Source: Agriterribacter humi | Lineage (GTDB): Bacteria > Bacteroidota > Bacteroidia > Chitinophagales > Chitinophagaceae | DNA: 64,000 nucleotides | NCBI RefSeq assembly: GCF_009192765.1 | Contig: NZ_VOHQ01000009.1 | Location: 124,001-188,000, forward strand | Direction: 5' to 3' | Shown here: positions 54,301-64,000 of the stretch, in pieces | How the letters are laid out: every line of letters begins with the position of its first letter | How positions within the stretch are numbered: the first letter of the stretch is position 1 | Made by a program: the position numbers and the translations under genes | The notes under the pieces: model-generated | Database searches by the model: none | Seen by the model: only the letters and a program-made list of their open reading frames with translations | What the model was told of the DNA's origin: nothing

Positions 54301-55618
54301 CACGGTTTAGCATAATAGGATGTCCCTTAAGAATGTTTTCAAGGATATCCCAAACTATTGCTTCCTTACGGTCAACTAATTTTCTGGCGCTTTTTACTGT
54401 TTTTACAATACCTCTTTCAATGAGCTTGCGGATAATAAAGGGCTTAAACAATTCAGCGCCCATATCTTTTGGCAGTCCGCACTCATGCAATTTCAAATCT
54501 GGCCCTACCACAATTACCGAACGTCCCGAATAGTCAACACGTTTACCCAAAAGGTTCTGACGGAAACGACCCTGCTTTCCTTTAAGCACATCACTCAACG
54601 ATTTCAATGCACGTCCGCCTTCGGCTTTAACCGCATTGGATTTACGTGAGTTATCAAACAAAGAATCTATGGCTTCCTGGAGCATACGTTTTTCGTTACG
54701 CAGGATCACTTCAGGCGCTTTGATCTCCAGCAGGCGTTTTAAACGGTTATTACGGATAATAACGCGGCGGTATAAATCATTCAGATCAGATGAAGCGAAA
54801 CGGCCACCGTCCAAAGGCACTAACGGGCGAAGTTCCGGAGGTATAACCGGTATATACTGCATTACCATCCATTCCGGACGATTTTCAATTCTGCCGTTGG
54901 CATCGCGAAACGATTCCACTACGCTCAAACGTTTTAAAGCATCCGCTTTACGCTGCTGCGAGGTTTCAGTAGCGGCTGCATTGCGCAGGTCGTAACTCAA
55001 CTGATCCAGATCAATTCGTCCGAGCATGGCATGAATAGCTTCCGCACCCATTTTAGCGATGAACTTCAGGGGATCATCATCAGGAAGGTATTGGTTGTCT
55101 TTAGGGAGATTTTCCAGTATCTCTAAGTATTCTTCTTCAGGAAGCAGGTCTCCCACTTTAAGATTACGGTCTTCGCGTATGCCCGGCTGTATTACTACGT
55201 ATCTTTCGTAGTATACAATGCTTTCCATTTTTTTGGAACTGATGCCCAGCAGGTAACCGATTTTATTGGGAAGGCTTTTAAAATACCATATATGAACTAC
55301 CGGCACTACTAATTTGATATGCCCCATCCTTTCGCGGCGCACTTTTTTTTCTGTAACTTCCACACCACAGCGGTCGCAAACAATACCCTTATAACGGATA
55401 CGCTTATACTTACCGCAGGCACATTCATAATCTTTTACCGGTCCAAAAATTCTTTCGCAGAACAAACCATCTCTTTCGGGCTTGTAGGTACGATAGTTAA
55501 TGGTTTCAGGCTTCAAAACCTCACCATAAGACCGCTCCAGGATGGCATCCGGGGAAGCCAGGCTGATCGTGATCTTGGAAAAATTTGACTTGGGGCGATT
55601 ATCTTTTTTGATAGCCAT
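51326..55618 (-). CDS. rpoC: DNA-directed RNA polymerase subunit beta'
   Basis: The 1430-residue largest RNA polymerase subunit. The catalytic NADFDGD motif that binds the active-site magnesium is present ([16 protein letters not shown]). The N-terminal zinc-finger cysteines ([20 protein letters not shown]) and the bridge-helix/trigger-loop sequence ([20 protein letters not shown]) are intact. Length fits the Bacteroidota form. It follows rpoB after 86 nt and is followed by an intrinsic terminator. Confidence 0.98.
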   Translation of the reverse strand: MAIKKDNRPKSNFSKITISLASPDAILERSYGEVLKPETINYRTYKPERDGLFCERIFGPVKDYECACGKYKRIRYKGIVCDRCGVEVTEKKVRRERMGHIKLVVPVVHIWYFKSLPNKIGYLLGISSKKMESIVYYERYVVIQPGIREDRNLKVGDLLPEEEYLEILENLPKDNQYLPDDDPLKFIAKMGAEAIHAMLGRIDLDQLSYDLRNAAATETSQQRKADALKRLSVVESFRDANGRIENRPEWMVMQYIPVIPPELRPLVPLDGGRFASSDLNDLYRRVIIRNNRLKRLLEIKAPEVILRNEKRMLQEAIDSLFDNSRKSNAVKAEGGRALKSLSDVLKGKQGRFRQNLLGKRVDYSGRSVIVVGPDLKLHECGLPKDMGAELFKPFIIRKLIERGIVKTVKSARKLVDRKEAIVWDILENILKGHPIMLNRAPTLHRLSIQAFQPKLVEGKAIQLHPLVCSAFNADFDGDQMAVHVPLSSAAILEAQLLMLSSHNILNPQNGTPITLPSQDMVLGLYYISKGKKSTETEKVKGEGKSFYSAEEVIIAYNENKVDLHAHIRVRATLRKDNGELEKKLIDTTVGRVIFNQHVPEEVGFINALLTKKSLREIIGDIIKITNVPKTAKFLDDIKQLGFRTAFRGGLSFNINDLVIPQLKQELVDSASEEVKEVWENYNMGLITNNERYNQIIDIWSRVDTRVTETLIREMATDKQGFNSVYMMLDSGARGSKQQVKQLAGIRGLMAKPRKSGSSGSEIIENPILSNFKDGLNVLEYFISTHGARKGLADTALKTADAGYLTRRLVDVAQDVVINDEDCGTLRGIAISALKDNEDIVEPLYDRILGRTSVHDVYNPVTDELIIGAGEQITEEVAKTIEESGIETVEIRSVLTCESKRGVCVKCYGLNLATGYLAQRGDAVGIIAAQSIGEPGTQLTLRTFHVGGVAGSATVDSQLAAKFDGTVQFDGLRTVTAENNQGEKIQIVIGRTGELRIIDVKNDRLLITNNIPYGATLMVKDGQKVEKGDIICSWDPFNNVIISEQAGTIKFDSVLEGFTYREEADEQTGHREKVVIETKDKTKIPMLLVEGKEIKTYNLPVGSHIVVDETEEVRAGQVLVKIPRVLGKLRDITGGLPRVTELFEARNPGNPAIVSEIDGVVSFGVVKRGNREIIIEAKDGVVKKYLVPLTRQILVQDGDFVRAGTPLSDGQTAPADILNIKGPFAVQEYVVNEIQEVYRLQGVRINDKHIEVIVRQMMKKIEIVEPGDTKFLEEDLEDRFEFIEENDWIYDKKVVTEPGDSAKLRAGQIVSLRELREENSILRRGDKKLVEFRDANPATSKPVLLGITKASLGTHSWISAASFQETTKVLSSAAIQGKTDDMLGLKENVITGHPIPAGTGLREFDNVIVGSKEEYELLQTTREAMSFDEEE

Positions 55619-55704
55619 ATAGCGTTTATAATTTGTAGTTTGTTGTTTGTTGTTGCATGAATGCTGAACGGTTTATGAAATATTCATTCACCACCCATTG
55701 CTTA

Positions 55705-58700
55705 CTATTCAAATTTCAACTCTAATCCTAATCCTCTCAATTCGTGCACCAATACATTGAATGATTCGGGCAATCCAGCTCTTGGAATGTTATCGCCTTT
55801 TACAATAGCCTCATAGGTTTTTGCACGGCCAATAATATCATCCGATTTCAGGGTCAGCAGTTCCTGCAATATGTTGGATGCACCATATGCTTCCAGCGCC
55901 CACACTTCCATTTCACCAAAACGCTGTCCGCCAAATTGTGCCTTACCACCCAATGGTTGCTGTGTAATTAAGCTGTAGGGTCCAATGCTTCTTGCATGCA
56001 TCTTATCATCCACCATGTGGTGCAGCTTGATCATATAAATGATACCTACGGTAGCTTTCTGATCAAAGCGGTCGCCGGTTTCACCATCGTACAGGTAAGT
56101 ATGACCGAAAGAAGGCAACCCCGCTTTATCAACATAGCCTGCAATTTCTTCAACGGAAGCACCATCAAAAATTGGTGTAGCGAATTTCACCCCTAATTTT
56201 TCGGCAGCCCATCCCAGCACGGTTTCATATATCTGTCCGAGGTTCATACGACTGGGTACGCCCAAAGGATTCAATACAATATCTACCGGTGTGCCATCTT
56301 CAAGGAAAGGCATATCTTCTGCACGAACAATTTTAGCTACAATACCTTTATTACCGTGGCGTCCCGCCATCTTATCTCCCACCTTCAGCTTGCGTTTTAC
56401 GGCAAGGTATACTTTAGCCAGCTTCAATACACCCGCAGGCAATTCATCACCTATCGAAATATTGAATTTCTCTCTTTTGTATCTTCCTAATTCTTCGTTG
56501 AACTTGATGTTGAAGTTGTGCAGCAAAATGTTAACCTGGTTATCAATATGTGCATCACCCGTCCAGCCCAATGGGTTAATATTCTGATAATCCAGCCCGG
56601 TAAGATTTTTGGCGTTGAATTTGGCGCTCTTGCCTATCTGCATCTCACCAAAATTATTGGTTACACCGGCAGAGGATTTATTGTTCAACAACACCTGCAG
56701 CTTACCGATCAGTACGTCAAGCAAATCCTTTTCGTTCTGCTCATGTACTTTTTCCAGCTTATCAATAGCGGCCTTTTCGCGCACCTTCATGTTCTTATCT
56801 TTCTTGGCGCGCTGAAACAGCTTCTTATCAATTACCACACCTTCGGTTCCGCTCGGCGCCTTCAACGAGGCATCCTTGGCATCTCCTGCCTTATCGCCAA
56901 AGATGGCCCTCAGTAATTTTTCTTCCGGTGTAGGATCACTTTCTCCCTTAGGCGTAATTTTACCAATGATGATATCACCTTCCTTAACCTGAGCACCTAT
57001 GCGAATAATGCCATGCTGATCAAGGTCCTTGGTGGCTTCTTCAGATACGTTGGGAATATCAGGCGTTAATTCTTCTTCTCCCAGTTTGGTATCGCGTACT
57101 TCGAGTTCATATTCAGAAATATGGATAGAAGTAAACAAATCTTCACGGGCTACTTTTTCACTGATCACGATAGCATCTTCAAAGTTGTACCCTTTCCATG
57201 GCATGAAAGCCACTTTAAGATTGCGACCTAAAGCCAGCTCACCATCTTTTGTTGCGTATCCTTCAGTAAGAAAATCACCGTTTTTAACGCGCTGACCCTT
57301 TTTAACAGCCGGGCGGAGATTGATACAGGTTTCCTGGTTCGTTTTCATGAACTTGGTAAGCCTGTAAATCCTGAGATCATCTTCAAAGCTCACTAATTTC
57401 TGCGCTTCATCTCTTTCGTAACGTACATGTATTTCGTTGGCATCCACAAACTCTACCACACCTTCGCCATCTGCATGTATCTGGATACGGGCATCCCTTG
57501 CCGCTTTTCCTTCCAGCCCGGTGCCCACAAAAGGCGCCTGCGGAACAATCAGCGGAACAGCCTGGCGTTGCATGTTCGATCCCATCAGCGCACGGTTGGC
57601 ATCATCATGTTCCAGGAAAGGAATAAGCGATGCGCTTAAACCCACAATCTGGTTGGGCGCCACGTCCATATATTCTACATCTGTTCTTTCCAGTATAGGG
57701 AAATCGCCGGTTTGGCGCGATCTTACCATATCTTCTACAAATGTTCCGGTGCTATCCAGGGGAGCATTTGCCTGTGCTATTTTTGCCTCGTCTTCTTCTT
57801 CGGCGCTCAGGTAGTTCAGTTGTTTCATGTCTACCTTTCCTTCATGCACTTTGCGATAGGGCGTTTCAATAAAACCCATTTCGTTGATCTTGGCGTGCAC
57901 ACACAAAGTAGAGATCAACCCAATGTTAGGGCCTTCCGGTGTTTCAATGGTACACAGGCGTCCATAGTGGGAGTAGTGTACGTCGCGTACCTCAAAGCCT
58001 GCACGTTCACGGCTTAAACCGCCGGGTCCGAGTGCAGAAATACGGCGTTTATGTGTGATTTCACTCAGCGGGTTCGTTTGGTCGAGAAATTGCGATAACT
58101 GCGATGTACCGAAAAATGAATTGATCACCGAGGATAATGTTCTCGCATTGATCAGGTCAACAGGGGTAAATACTTCGTTATCCCTAACATTCATTCTTTC
58201 GCGGATGGTTCTGGCCATACGTGCCAGCCCCACACCAAACTGTGCAAACAATTGCTCACCTACCGTGCGCACACGGCGGTTGCTGAGGTGATCTATATCG
58301 TCTATTTCCGCTTTGGCATTTGTTAAACGAACAAGGTATTTGATGATCTCAATAATATCTTCCTTTGTTAATGTTTTTTGATCAAGCGGCTGGTGAAGGT
58401 TCAGCTTGCGGTTGATCTTATAGCGTCCTACTTCTCCCAGGTCATACCTTTTATCAGAAAAGAAGAGTTTATCAATAATGCCACGGGCTGTTTCATTATC
58501 AGGAGCATCAGCGCCACGCAACTGGCGGTAAATATGCTGAACTGCTTCCAGTTCGGAGTTGGCGCTATCCTTATTTAAGGTATTGTATATAATCGCGTAA
58601 TCTCCGCTCACTTCCTCTTTCTGAATGAATACCCCTTTCACATCCATCTCCGATATCAGGTCTACTGCTTCAGCGTCTAAAACCGTATCACGTTCCAGCA

Positions 58701-59514
58701 CCACTTCGTTTCTTTCAATTGAAACTACTTCGCCGGTGTCCTCATCCACAAAATCCTCTACCCAGGTCCTTAATACACGGGCGGCTAATCGTTTGCCTAT
58801 ATAAGGTGTTAATGCTTTTTTGTCTGCCTTTACTTCGTCGGCCATACCGAATAATTCCAGTATATCCTTATCGGTCTCAAATCCTATAGAACGCAATAAA
58901 GTAGTTACAGGGAATTTCTTTTTCCGGTCAATGTACGCATACATTACATTGTTAATGTCTGTAGCGAATTCCATCCATGCCCCCTTAAAAGGAATTACCC
59001 TTGCGGAGTAAATTTTTGTACCGTTGGGGTGCAGTGACTGTCCGAAGAATACTCCCGGTGAACGGTGTAGCTGGGATACAACCACCCTTTCTGCTCCATT
59101 GATCACAAATGTGCCGCGTGGCGTCATATAGGGGATGTTACCCAAAAATACATCCTGAACAATGGTTTGGAAATCCACATGCTCTTCATCGTTACAGCTT
59201 AAGCGTAACTTGGCTTTTAACGGAACAGCATAGGTTAAACCACGTTCCATACATTCTTCAATGCTGTAGCGTGGCGGATCAATAAAATAATCCAGGAACT
59301 CCAGCACGAAAATGTTCCGGGTATCCGTAATCGGAAAATTTTCCTTGAACACTTTAAACAGCCCTTCAACATTCCGCTTGTCCGGCGTTGTTTCCAACTG
59401 GAAAAACTCTTTAAAAGACTGAATCTGGATTTCTAATAAGTCCGGCGTTTCCGCTAAATGCTTGATTTTTCCGAAATCAATTCTATTGTGTGTAGCAACT
59501 TTTGTTGAAGACAT
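55705..59514 (-). CDS. rpoB: DNA-directed RNA polymerase subunit beta
   Basis: The 1269-residue beta subunit. The rifampicin region reads [20 protein letters not shown] and then [14 protein letters not shown], with the usual wild-type residues at the classical resistance positions. The C-terminal clamp-contacting [11 protein letters not shown] is conserved. ATG 59514 ([17 protein letters not shown]) is the likely start; ten more codons are open upstream. rpoB leads the rpoBC operon on the minus strand, with its own consensus promoter about 140 nt upstream. The ribosomal-protein genes rplJ/rplL, normally just upstream, are not here. Confidence 0.98.
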   Translation of the reverse strand: MSSTKVATHNRIDFGKIKHLAETPDLLEIQIQSFKEFFQLETTPDKRNVEGLFKVFKENFPITDTRNIFVLEFLDYFIDPPRYSIEECMERGLTYAVPLKAKLRLSCNDEEHVDFQTIVQDVFLGNIPYMTPRGTFVINGAERVVVSQLHRSPGVFFGQSLHPNGTKIYSARVIPFKGAWMEFATDINNVMYAYIDRKKKFPVTTLLRSIGFETDKDILELFGMADEVKADKKALTPYIGKRLAARVLRTWVEDFVDEDTGEVVSIERNEVVLERDTVLDAEAVDLISEMDVKGVFIQKEEVSGDYAIIYNTLNKDSANSELEAVQHIYRQLRGADAPDNETARGIIDKLFFSDKRYDLGEVGRYKINRKLNLHQPLDQKTLTKEDIIEIIKYLVRLTNAKAEIDDIDHLSNRRVRTVGEQLFAQFGVGLARMARTIRERMNVRDNEVFTPVDLINARTLSSVINSFFGTSQLSQFLDQTNPLSEITHKRRISALGPGGLSRERAGFEVRDVHYSHYGRLCTIETPEGPNIGLISTLCVHAKINEMGFIETPYRKVHEGKVDMKQLNYLSAEEEDEAKIAQANAPLDSTGTFVEDMVRSRQTGDFPILERTDVEYMDVAPNQIVGLSASLIPFLEHDDANRALMGSNMQRQAVPLIVPQAPFVGTGLEGKAARDARIQIHADGEGVVEFVDANEIHVRYERDEAQKLVSFEDDLRIYRLTKFMKTNQETCINLRPAVKKGQRVKNGDFLTEGYATKDGELALGRNLKVAFMPWKGYNFEDAIVISEKVAREDLFTSIHISEYELEVRDTKLGEEELTPDIPNVSEEATKDLDQHGIIRIGAQVKEGDIIIGKITPKGESDPTPEEKLLRAIFGDKAGDAKDASLKAPSGTEGVVIDKKLFQRAKKDKNMKVREKAAIDKLEKVHEQNEKDLLDVLIGKLQVLLNNKSSAGVTNNFGEMQIGKSAKFNAKNLTGLDYQNINPLGWTGDAHIDNQVNILLHNFNIKFNEELGRYKREKFNISIGDELPAGVLKLAKVYLAVKRKLKVGDKMAGRHGNKGIVAKIVRAEDMPFLEDGTPVDIVLNPLGVPSRMNLGQIYETVLGWAAEKLGVKFATPIFDGASVEEIAGYVDKAGLPSFGHTYLYDGETGDRFDQKATVGIIYMIKLHHMVDDKMHARSIGPYSLITQQPLGGKAQFGGQRFGEMEVWALEAYGASNILQELLTLKSDDIIGRAKTYEAIVKGDNIPRAGLPESFNVLVHELRGLGLELKFE

Positions 59515-59655
59515 AGTATAAAAAGCGCTTTTTATTTGGTTCAATGACGAAATACCCGCATCCCTCTGTTTTCGCTTGGAAACAAAAGAAATTAGAAATC
59601 AGTCACTTATAATTCAATTGAAAAGTCAAATTGTATCAGGCCCAATTTAAGGAGT

Positions 59656-59686
59656 GCAAAGGTACAGAATATAGGCATTATAACAA
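59656..59686 (-). promoter_or_regulatory. Consensus Bacteroidota promoter of rpoBC
   Basis: On the minus strand TTG (59686-59684) and TACCTTTG (59664-59657) are separated by exactly 19 nt, matching the TTG-N19-TAnnTTTG consensus. Transcription would start near 59650, leaving a leader of about 135 nt before rpoB. A perfect palindrome AAAAAGCGCTTTTT lies just before the rpoB ATG (about 59519-59532). Confidence 0.78.
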
Positions 59687-59871
59687 GCTTTTTTAAATTT
59701 TAACCTGTTTTTTTATACGCAGTGATTAAAATGTGGAAAAAATTAACCTTCAGTATCTTTGTATTAAAAATAATGCACATGTATTTGATGCCTGCTTCCT
59801 CTCCTTTTTGATACGCTAAGCGAATTGGTAAGCGCATATTTCAAAAATGCAAGCATGACGGTTTAAGGAAA
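59687..59871. other. Spacer between rpoB promoter and phosphatase gene
   Basis: Together with the rpoB leader (59515-59655) this makes a 357-bp gene-free gap. No terminator or other structure is obvious after the phosphatase gene. Confidence 0.4.
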
Positions 59872-60762
59872 TTATTTAAATGCAGACATAACAGGTTTGC
59901 CACGCCACGCCTGAGGCATTTTTAAACCTAAAATGTAAGCAAGCGTTGCGGCGGTATCGTACGTAATAATTACATCCGTTATCTCATTTCCACTTCGCAC
60001 TTCAGGTCCATTCATAATCCAGGGTATTAAAACCTCATCTGGTGATTTACCGCCGTGTCCTTTCCCCTTGCCGCCATGGTCGGCGCTTATGATCATGATG
60101 GTTTCATTTTCGATGCCGGCATCTTTAACGGACTGAACGATAGTGCCGATCCGGCGGTCCACCCTTTTCAATTCTTCATAATATGCAGGGGTTCTGTGCC
60201 CAATATTGTGTCCAACTCCATCCGGCTCGCTGAGATGGATAAAAGTCAAATTCGGCTTTTCTTTTTTAATAACAGATGCTGCTGTGTCTGCAAAAAAATC
60301 GCCGCCGGCTTCTTCATCATGTATTACAATGTCAACTGCCTTTTTTTCAAAAAGATAACCAATTCCTTCCCAGTTATAGATTACTGCTGATTTGTATTGT
60401 GGTTTTTGCTGCTTCAGCAACCCGAAAATGCCCGGAAAAACGCCGTACTCATTTGTTGCGGCAGAAGGTATCTCAGGCGTTTTACTATCCCATTCTGTAT
60501 ACCCATGTAAGGTGGGGCCGGCGCCCATTAACATAGATGCCCAGTTGACAGCGCTGGAGGAGGGCAATACACTAAGCGCCTTCAGGCTCCAGGATCCGGT
60601 TGACATTAATTGCTTCAATACAGGCATGTCGGCGTCCGGAACTGCGTATGCGCCAAATCCATCAATACCGATCAGTACTACGTGTTTGATTTTCTTTACC
60701 TGTGATTTTGACTGCAACACCCCTATGGTGCAAAGCAAAAAAAACAGAACTGTTTTTTTCAT
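59872..60762 (-). CDS. Exported alkaline phosphatase/nucleotide pyrophosphatase-family protein
   Basis: A 296-residue protein with a signal peptide (VLFFLLCTIGVLQSKS). It belongs to the alkaline phosphatase superfamily, type I phosphodiesterase/nucleotide pyrophosphatase branch: metal motif LIGIDGFG, a serine-rich nucleophile loop PSSSAVNWASM, SEPDGVGHNIGH and SADHGGKGKGHGG carrying metal ligands. It hydrolyses phosphomono- or diesters outside the cytoplasm; substrate unknown. It is 22 nt downstream of a metallophosphoesterase gene on the same strand, suggesting a phosphate-scavenging pair. Confidence 0.87.
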   Translation of the reverse strand: MKKTVLFFLLCTIGVLQSKSQVKKIKHVVLIGIDGFGAYAVPDADMPVLKQLMSTGSWSLKALSVLPSSSAVNWASMLMGAGPTLHGYTEWDSKTPEIPSAATNEYGVFPGIFGLLKQQKPQYKSAVIYNWEGIGYLFEKKAVDIVIHDEEAGGDFFADTAASVIKKEKPNLTFIHLSEPDGVGHNIGHRTPAYYEELKRVDRRIGTIVQSVKDAGIENETIMIISADHGGKGKGHGGKSPDEVLIPWIMNGPEVRSGNEITDVIITYDTAATLAYILGLKMPQAWRGKPVMSAFK

Positions 60763-60784
60763 CAGTTTATTTTTATGTGAAAGT

Positions 60785-61741
60785 TTACAGCGATAGTTTC
60801 CTGTCGCTGATGATGGTGGGGAATCGTTTTCTTATCTTGTCCGGAACCGGGTCTCTGTAAATGGTTCTGCGCCCCTGTATGGTGAGCTTTCCGCTGCTTA
60901 GCGTTACAAATGCAAAAATGGAATCTTTAAAATAATGCGGGCCTTCATTGTATACGTAGGTGGCGCTGTTGATAATAAAATAATGAACGTTGTTGCGAAT
61001 ACCATACCGGTCGTCGTGATCGTGCCCCATAAATACGGCAACCACTTTCCCGTTGCTCCCGCTTTTCTCGGCATTTAAATTAGCATCATCAAAAATATCC
61101 AGTATCTCATCCGCATTTCCCAACTCATCAAAATAGTCGCTGATAAAAACCGGCTGGTGCATAAAAACGATCACGGGTTTATCATTGGCAAACAGATCCT
61201 TTTTCAGCCAGTCCAATTGTGGTTGGTCGGTAAAACTCCGGAAGGGTGACGAATAAGGGCTCCAATTTGAATTATCGTAATGCACCAGTGATTTATCCTC
61301 CTTTCTTAAAAAATTCCTGTCCATTACCACAAAATGATAGCCATCAAAATCATAAGAATAGTAGGGTTGAGCCATGCCCCACAGCGCCATAATGGTTTCC
61401 TTATTGCATACATCCATATCGTGATTGCCGAGCACATGGTATTTCGGTCCTTTGAACCTGTTCCATTCGGCCATTATACCTTCGGACTGCTGCGGCCTGC
61501 AAAAGTCGCCGCATTGCAGTATAAAATCAGGCGATATCTTCAGCACTTCGTCCATGAATGCTTTCAGCCTTGTTTCCTCCTTGTTTTTAAATTGCAGGTG
61601 ATGGAGGTCTGATATGATACCAAAACTCACAGCCTTTCTGCTGTTACTGTTGTCTGTGGGAAGTGAAAATACACGCGAATGCAACAGGTTGCCTGCGCCG
61701 GCTGCTGCCAGTGTTTTTATGAAATTGCGACGTTGCCACAT
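60785..61741 (-). CDS. Tat-exported calcineurin-like metallophosphoesterase
   Basis: A 318-residue phosphoesterase with a twin-arginine signal (WQRRNFIKTLAAAGAGNLL). The two-metal site is clear: SDLHH (Asp, His), QCGDFCRP (Asp), LGNHDMD (Asn, His), and MGHDHDD (His-x-His). The enzyme is probably periplasmic and cleaves phosphodiesters or monoesters of unknown nature. It sits between an FAD oxidoreductase and an alkaline-phosphatase-superfamily gene, with gaps of 31 and 22 nt, so the three form a likely operon. Confidence 0.9.
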   Translation of the reverse strand: MWQRRNFIKTLAAAGAGNLLHSRVFSLPTDNSNSRKAVSFGIISDLHHLQFKNKEETRLKAFMDEVLKISPDFILQCGDFCRPQQSEGIMAEWNRFKGPKYHVLGNHDMDVCNKETIMALWGMAQPYYSYDFDGYHFVVMDRNFLRKEDKSLVHYDNSNWSPYSSPFRSFTDQPQLDWLKKDLFANDKPVIVFMHQPVFISDYFDELGNADEILDIFDDANLNAEKSGSNGKVVAVFMGHDHDDRYGIRNNVHYFIINSATYVYNEGPHYFKDSIFAFVTLSSGKLTIQGRRTIYRDPVPDKIRKRFPTIISDRKLSL

Positions 61742-61772
61742 ATTGCTTACATTATTATTGCTGTGTTATTTT

Positions 61773-63035
61773 CTAACCACTGCGTTTCATAGATCTGGCC
61801 ATCGCACATTTCTCCAGCCAGCTTGTACTGAATGGATCTATCTTACCGAACCGTGCAACATTAAACTCGGAGAGGTCGAACACCGGTTCATTTCCTGCAG
61901 CCAACTCAGCAAGCGCCAGCCCAACGCCACCGCTTACAGCAATGCCCGCTCCGCAGCAACCAGATGCCAGCAAAAAATTATCAACACCGGGCACTTTACC
62001 CATTACCAGTTGTCCATCCGGCGTATAACCCGAAAAGCCAGCTATATAATACTTAATGCCAGTTTCGTAAAAAGCCGGGAAAAATCTTGCCAGCCGTTCC
62101 GCGTTTTCAGCCAGGTCATTCATCCCTTTGTCTTCACTGAAAACGAAGTGACTGATATCGTCTGGTATTTTGTCTGGTGAGGCGTATAATGATTTTTGTT
62201 CGCGTACCCCAAACAATAGCGCACCTCCTTCGGGCCGCGCATAGGCCTGGGCATCGGGTAATAACACCATGGGCCCATCTGCAGGAAAAATATCAGCCTT
62301 ATCGGTTATCCAGTACTGGCTTCTTACCGGCGCCATGGGAATTCCCGTTCCGGTTTGCTTGGCCCAAATGGGCGCCCATGCTCCAGCAGCATCAATTACA
62401 ACATCTGCCTCAATTGTTCCAAGGGATGTTTTCACACCCTGCACCGCGCCGGCAGCATATAAAATTTCCGTTACGGCACAACCCTGCATAATATCCGCAC
62501 CCTGCTGCTTCGCGCACCGCGCAAAAAAAGTTCCCAGCAGGTAGGGATCACAGTAAGCTTCACCCGGCATGAAACCGATGCGTAAAGCTTCGTCTGCTTT
62601 GAGCCAGGGGCACAGCCGTTGTGCCGCTTCATGACTAAGATAATCATAGGGTTGATGGAACTGTTGTGCAGTATGCATTAACTGCTCCAGTTCCTTCACG
62701 CTGCCATCGCTTGCCGCAACATGCATCATTCCTACCTTTCTCATGTCCAGCGATTCTTCCAGTTGTTTTTCCATCTGCATCACCGCCTGGTAGGTCTCCA
62801 GTGCAAGCGGTATGTAGGAATGTTTTGATCTGACGATCGTCATCAGTGCGGCGGCCCTGCTGGTAGCTGCGTTGCATATTTCGTTACGCTCAATTACAAT
62901 AACTTTTTTTCCCGGATGATTACGTGTGTAATAATAGGCAATGGAGCATCCAAATATGCCGCCTCCTATTACCACCACATTTGCTTTTTTTAATATTGCT
63001 GACACGATTATTGTATTTTTTGATTGATCAGCCAC
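61773..63035 (-). CDS. DAO-family FAD-dependent oxidoreductase
   Basis: A 420-residue cytoplasmic flavoprotein. The dinucleotide-binding motif VVVIGGGIFGCSIAYY begins near residue 20, followed by VIERNEICNAATSRA. The C-terminal FSGYTPDGQLVMGKVPGV and ASGCCGAGIAVSGGVG segments match D-amino-acid oxidase/sarcosine oxidase/glycine oxidase (DadA-like) proteins. It would oxidise an amine or amino acid; substrate is not clear. It heads the leftward gene group with two phosphatases and follows the PfkB gene after 90 nt. Confidence 0.86.
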   Translation of the reverse strand: MADQSKNTIIVSAILKKANVVVIGGGIFGCSIAYYYTRNHPGKKVIVIERNEICNAATSRAAALMTIVRSKHSYIPLALETYQAVMQMEKQLEESLDMRKVGMMHVAASDGSVKELEQLMHTAQQFHQPYDYLSHEAAQRLCPWLKADEALRIGFMPGEAYCDPYLLGTFFARCAKQQGADIMQGCAVTEILYAAGAVQGVKTSLGTIEADVVIDAAGAWAPIWAKQTGTGIPMAPVRSQYWITDKADIFPADGPMVLLPDAQAYARPEGGALLFGVREQKSLYASPDKIPDDISHFVFSEDKGMNDLAENAERLARFFPAFYETGIKYYIAGFSGYTPDGQLVMGKVPGVDNFLLASGCCGAGIAVSGGVGLALAELAAGNEPVFDLSEFNVARFGKIDPFSTSWLEKCAMARSMKRSG

Positions 63036-63125
63036 ATTACATCATTACGGGCTAATTACAGAACCCTGAAGAGAACAAAAGGTGCAAAAGGAACCAATTA
63101 ATTAAAGCATGAACATCATATACGA

Positions 63126-64000
63126 TTACCCTAATGACATCACATCCGCTGCGTTGTAATCCGGACAGGCTCCATGCCGGCCGGCCACAAATGCGCCCAT
63201 TTTACAGGCAAATTCCAACGTCTTCTGTATATCTGGCTGAAGCATGAACCGGGAAATGAAACCCGCTAAAAAAGCATCGCCGCTTCCAATGGTATCGGCT
63301 ACCTGTACTTTGAAACCGGGGTGCTCAAAATAGGTTCCGTCATGTAAAACGGATGCGCCCTTATCACCCCGGGTGGTAATAATTGTATTCAAATGAAATT
63401 TTTGCTGCAAAGCCTGCATCTGCTCATTTTCACTGCCGGAAAGCGCATACCAGGCGCCAAGCAATTGTAACTCGTCTGTATTTAGTTTCAGCAAGTCGGC
63501 GTGTTGCATAAGGTATTCCAGCACCTTTTTTTCGTAATGCGGCTTGCGCAGATTGATATCTAAAATTTTATATGGAGCGGTTTCTAACAGTTCGAAAAGG
63601 GTTTGCGCCGATTTTTCATTCCTGGCCACGAGGCTCCCAAAAATAAAATATTCCGCCGCCGACACCAGCTTTTGCACCTGCATGCTGAAAGGAATAAAAT
63701 CCCAGGCCACCGGCTGAATGATCTCATAGCTCACATTATTACCACTCAGGGTAGCAAGTACCGTTCCTGTATCGTATGCTTCATCTTTTTGGATAAAAGA
63801 AGTACCCAATCCCCTTGACGAAATAAATTGCAGGAGTTCCTCCCCTAAAGGATCATTTCCAACCCTGCTGATCATAGCTGTGGGTACCTGCAAATGATTG
63901 AGATGATAAGCCACATTCATTGGAGCACCTCCCGGCAGCCTGGCGTCCGGAAGTATATCCCATAAAATTTCTCCGAAACACACGGCTGTGAAATCGTTTG
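63126..64000 (-). CDS. PfkB-family carbohydrate kinase (fructokinase-like), start outside window
   Basis: At least 285 residues of a ribokinase/PfkB sugar kinase. The N-terminal family sequence VCFGEILWD begins at a GTG (63983), but the frame stays open to the window edge (residues NDFTA precede it), so the true start is probably a few codons outside. The substrate motif PGGAPMNVAYHL and the catalytic IGSGDAFLAGF (Asp as base) are intact. GGAPMN is common in fructokinase-like members. It is upstream of the FAD oxidoreductase on the same strand. Confidence 0.88.
   Translation of the reverse strand, partial: NDFTAVCFGEILWDILPDARLPGGAPMNVAYHLNHLQVPTAMISRVGNDPLGEELLQFISSRGLGTSFIQKDEAYDTGTVLATLSGNNVSYEIIQPVAWDFIPFSMQVQKLVSAAEYFIFGSLVARNEKSAQTLFELLETAPYKILDINLRKPHYEKKVLEYLMQHADLLKLNTDELQLLGAWYALSGSENEQMQALQQKFHLNTIITTRGDKGASVLHDGTYFEHPGFKVQVADTIGSGDAFLAGFISRFMLQPDIQKTLEFACKMGAFVAGRHGACPDYNAADVMSLG

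Noticed and set aside
55705-59514. Rifampicin-resistance substitution in RpoB
   Set aside because: The resistance region shows the usual wild-type residues.
1-64000. tRNA, rRNA, prophage, transposase or integrase genes
   Set aside because: None recognised on either strand; the island therefore has no visible mobility gene in this window.

Overview
The window reads as chromosomal DNA of a Bacteroidota bacterium, most likely of the Chitinophagaceae type. The signs are a SusC/SusD pair, TAnnTTTG-type -7 promoter boxes (RNA polymerase operon, rlmN, nrd, XRE gene), few Shine-Dalgarno sequences, a 4-helix-bundle (S23-like) ORF, LytS/LytTR signalling, a eukaryote-like NrdB, and many degenerate simple-sequence and REP-like repeats between genes. 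No rRNA, tRNA, CRISPR array, transposase or integrase was found.

Layout. 0-3.3 kb: an isobutyryl-CoA mutase of the fused IcmF type, here split into two ORFs. 3.5-10 kb: an LtaS-type membrane phosphatase-superfamily protein, rlmN, two pseudouridine synthases (the first with a 250-residue repeat-built N-terminal extension) and a DUF2249 protein, then about 0.9 kb of repeats. 10.9-15.2 kb: class Ia ribonucleotide reductase (nrdB, a small 4-helix-bundle ORF, nrdA) behind a cobalamin riboswitch. 15.4-17 kb: a subclass B1 metallo-beta-lactamase and a membrane protein.

17.6-30.8 kb: an AT-rich accessory island. It holds an XRE regulator, a PLD-nuclease/SNF2 helicase, a type IIG-like restriction/methyltransferase, an SMC/RecF-like ATPase, an AlbA_2/HATPase regulator and a broken AEP-primase (TOTE-like) gene. 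Two related stem-loop repeats with different outer stems flank it. The helicase, methyltransferase and ATPase overlap or abut and look like one defence operon.

30.8-42.6 kb: a Tat-exported Gfo/Idh/MocA oxidoreductase, a PhyH dioxygenase, an XRE regulator with a duplicated remnant, then TlpA-DUF3738, SusC and SusD facing a two-cysteine secreted protein, a MauE-like redox membrane protein and an AraC regulator.

44.1-47.5 kb is the most unusual locus. A 48-codon peptide gene is followed by an intrinsic terminator, then a LpxL-like acyltransferase with a C-terminal PqqD/RRE-like domain, then a LytS-type histidine kinase and a LytTR response regulator. I propose a lipidated-peptide (RiPP-like) maturation and sensing system; this is inference from sequence and context.

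47.6-64 kb: heptose-7-phosphate kinase, amino-acid permease, OmpH/Skp chaperone, rpoC and rpoB with a consensus promoter but no rplJL just upstream, then a phosphatase/phosphoesterase/FAD-oxidoreductase cluster and a PfkB kinase that runs off the right edge.
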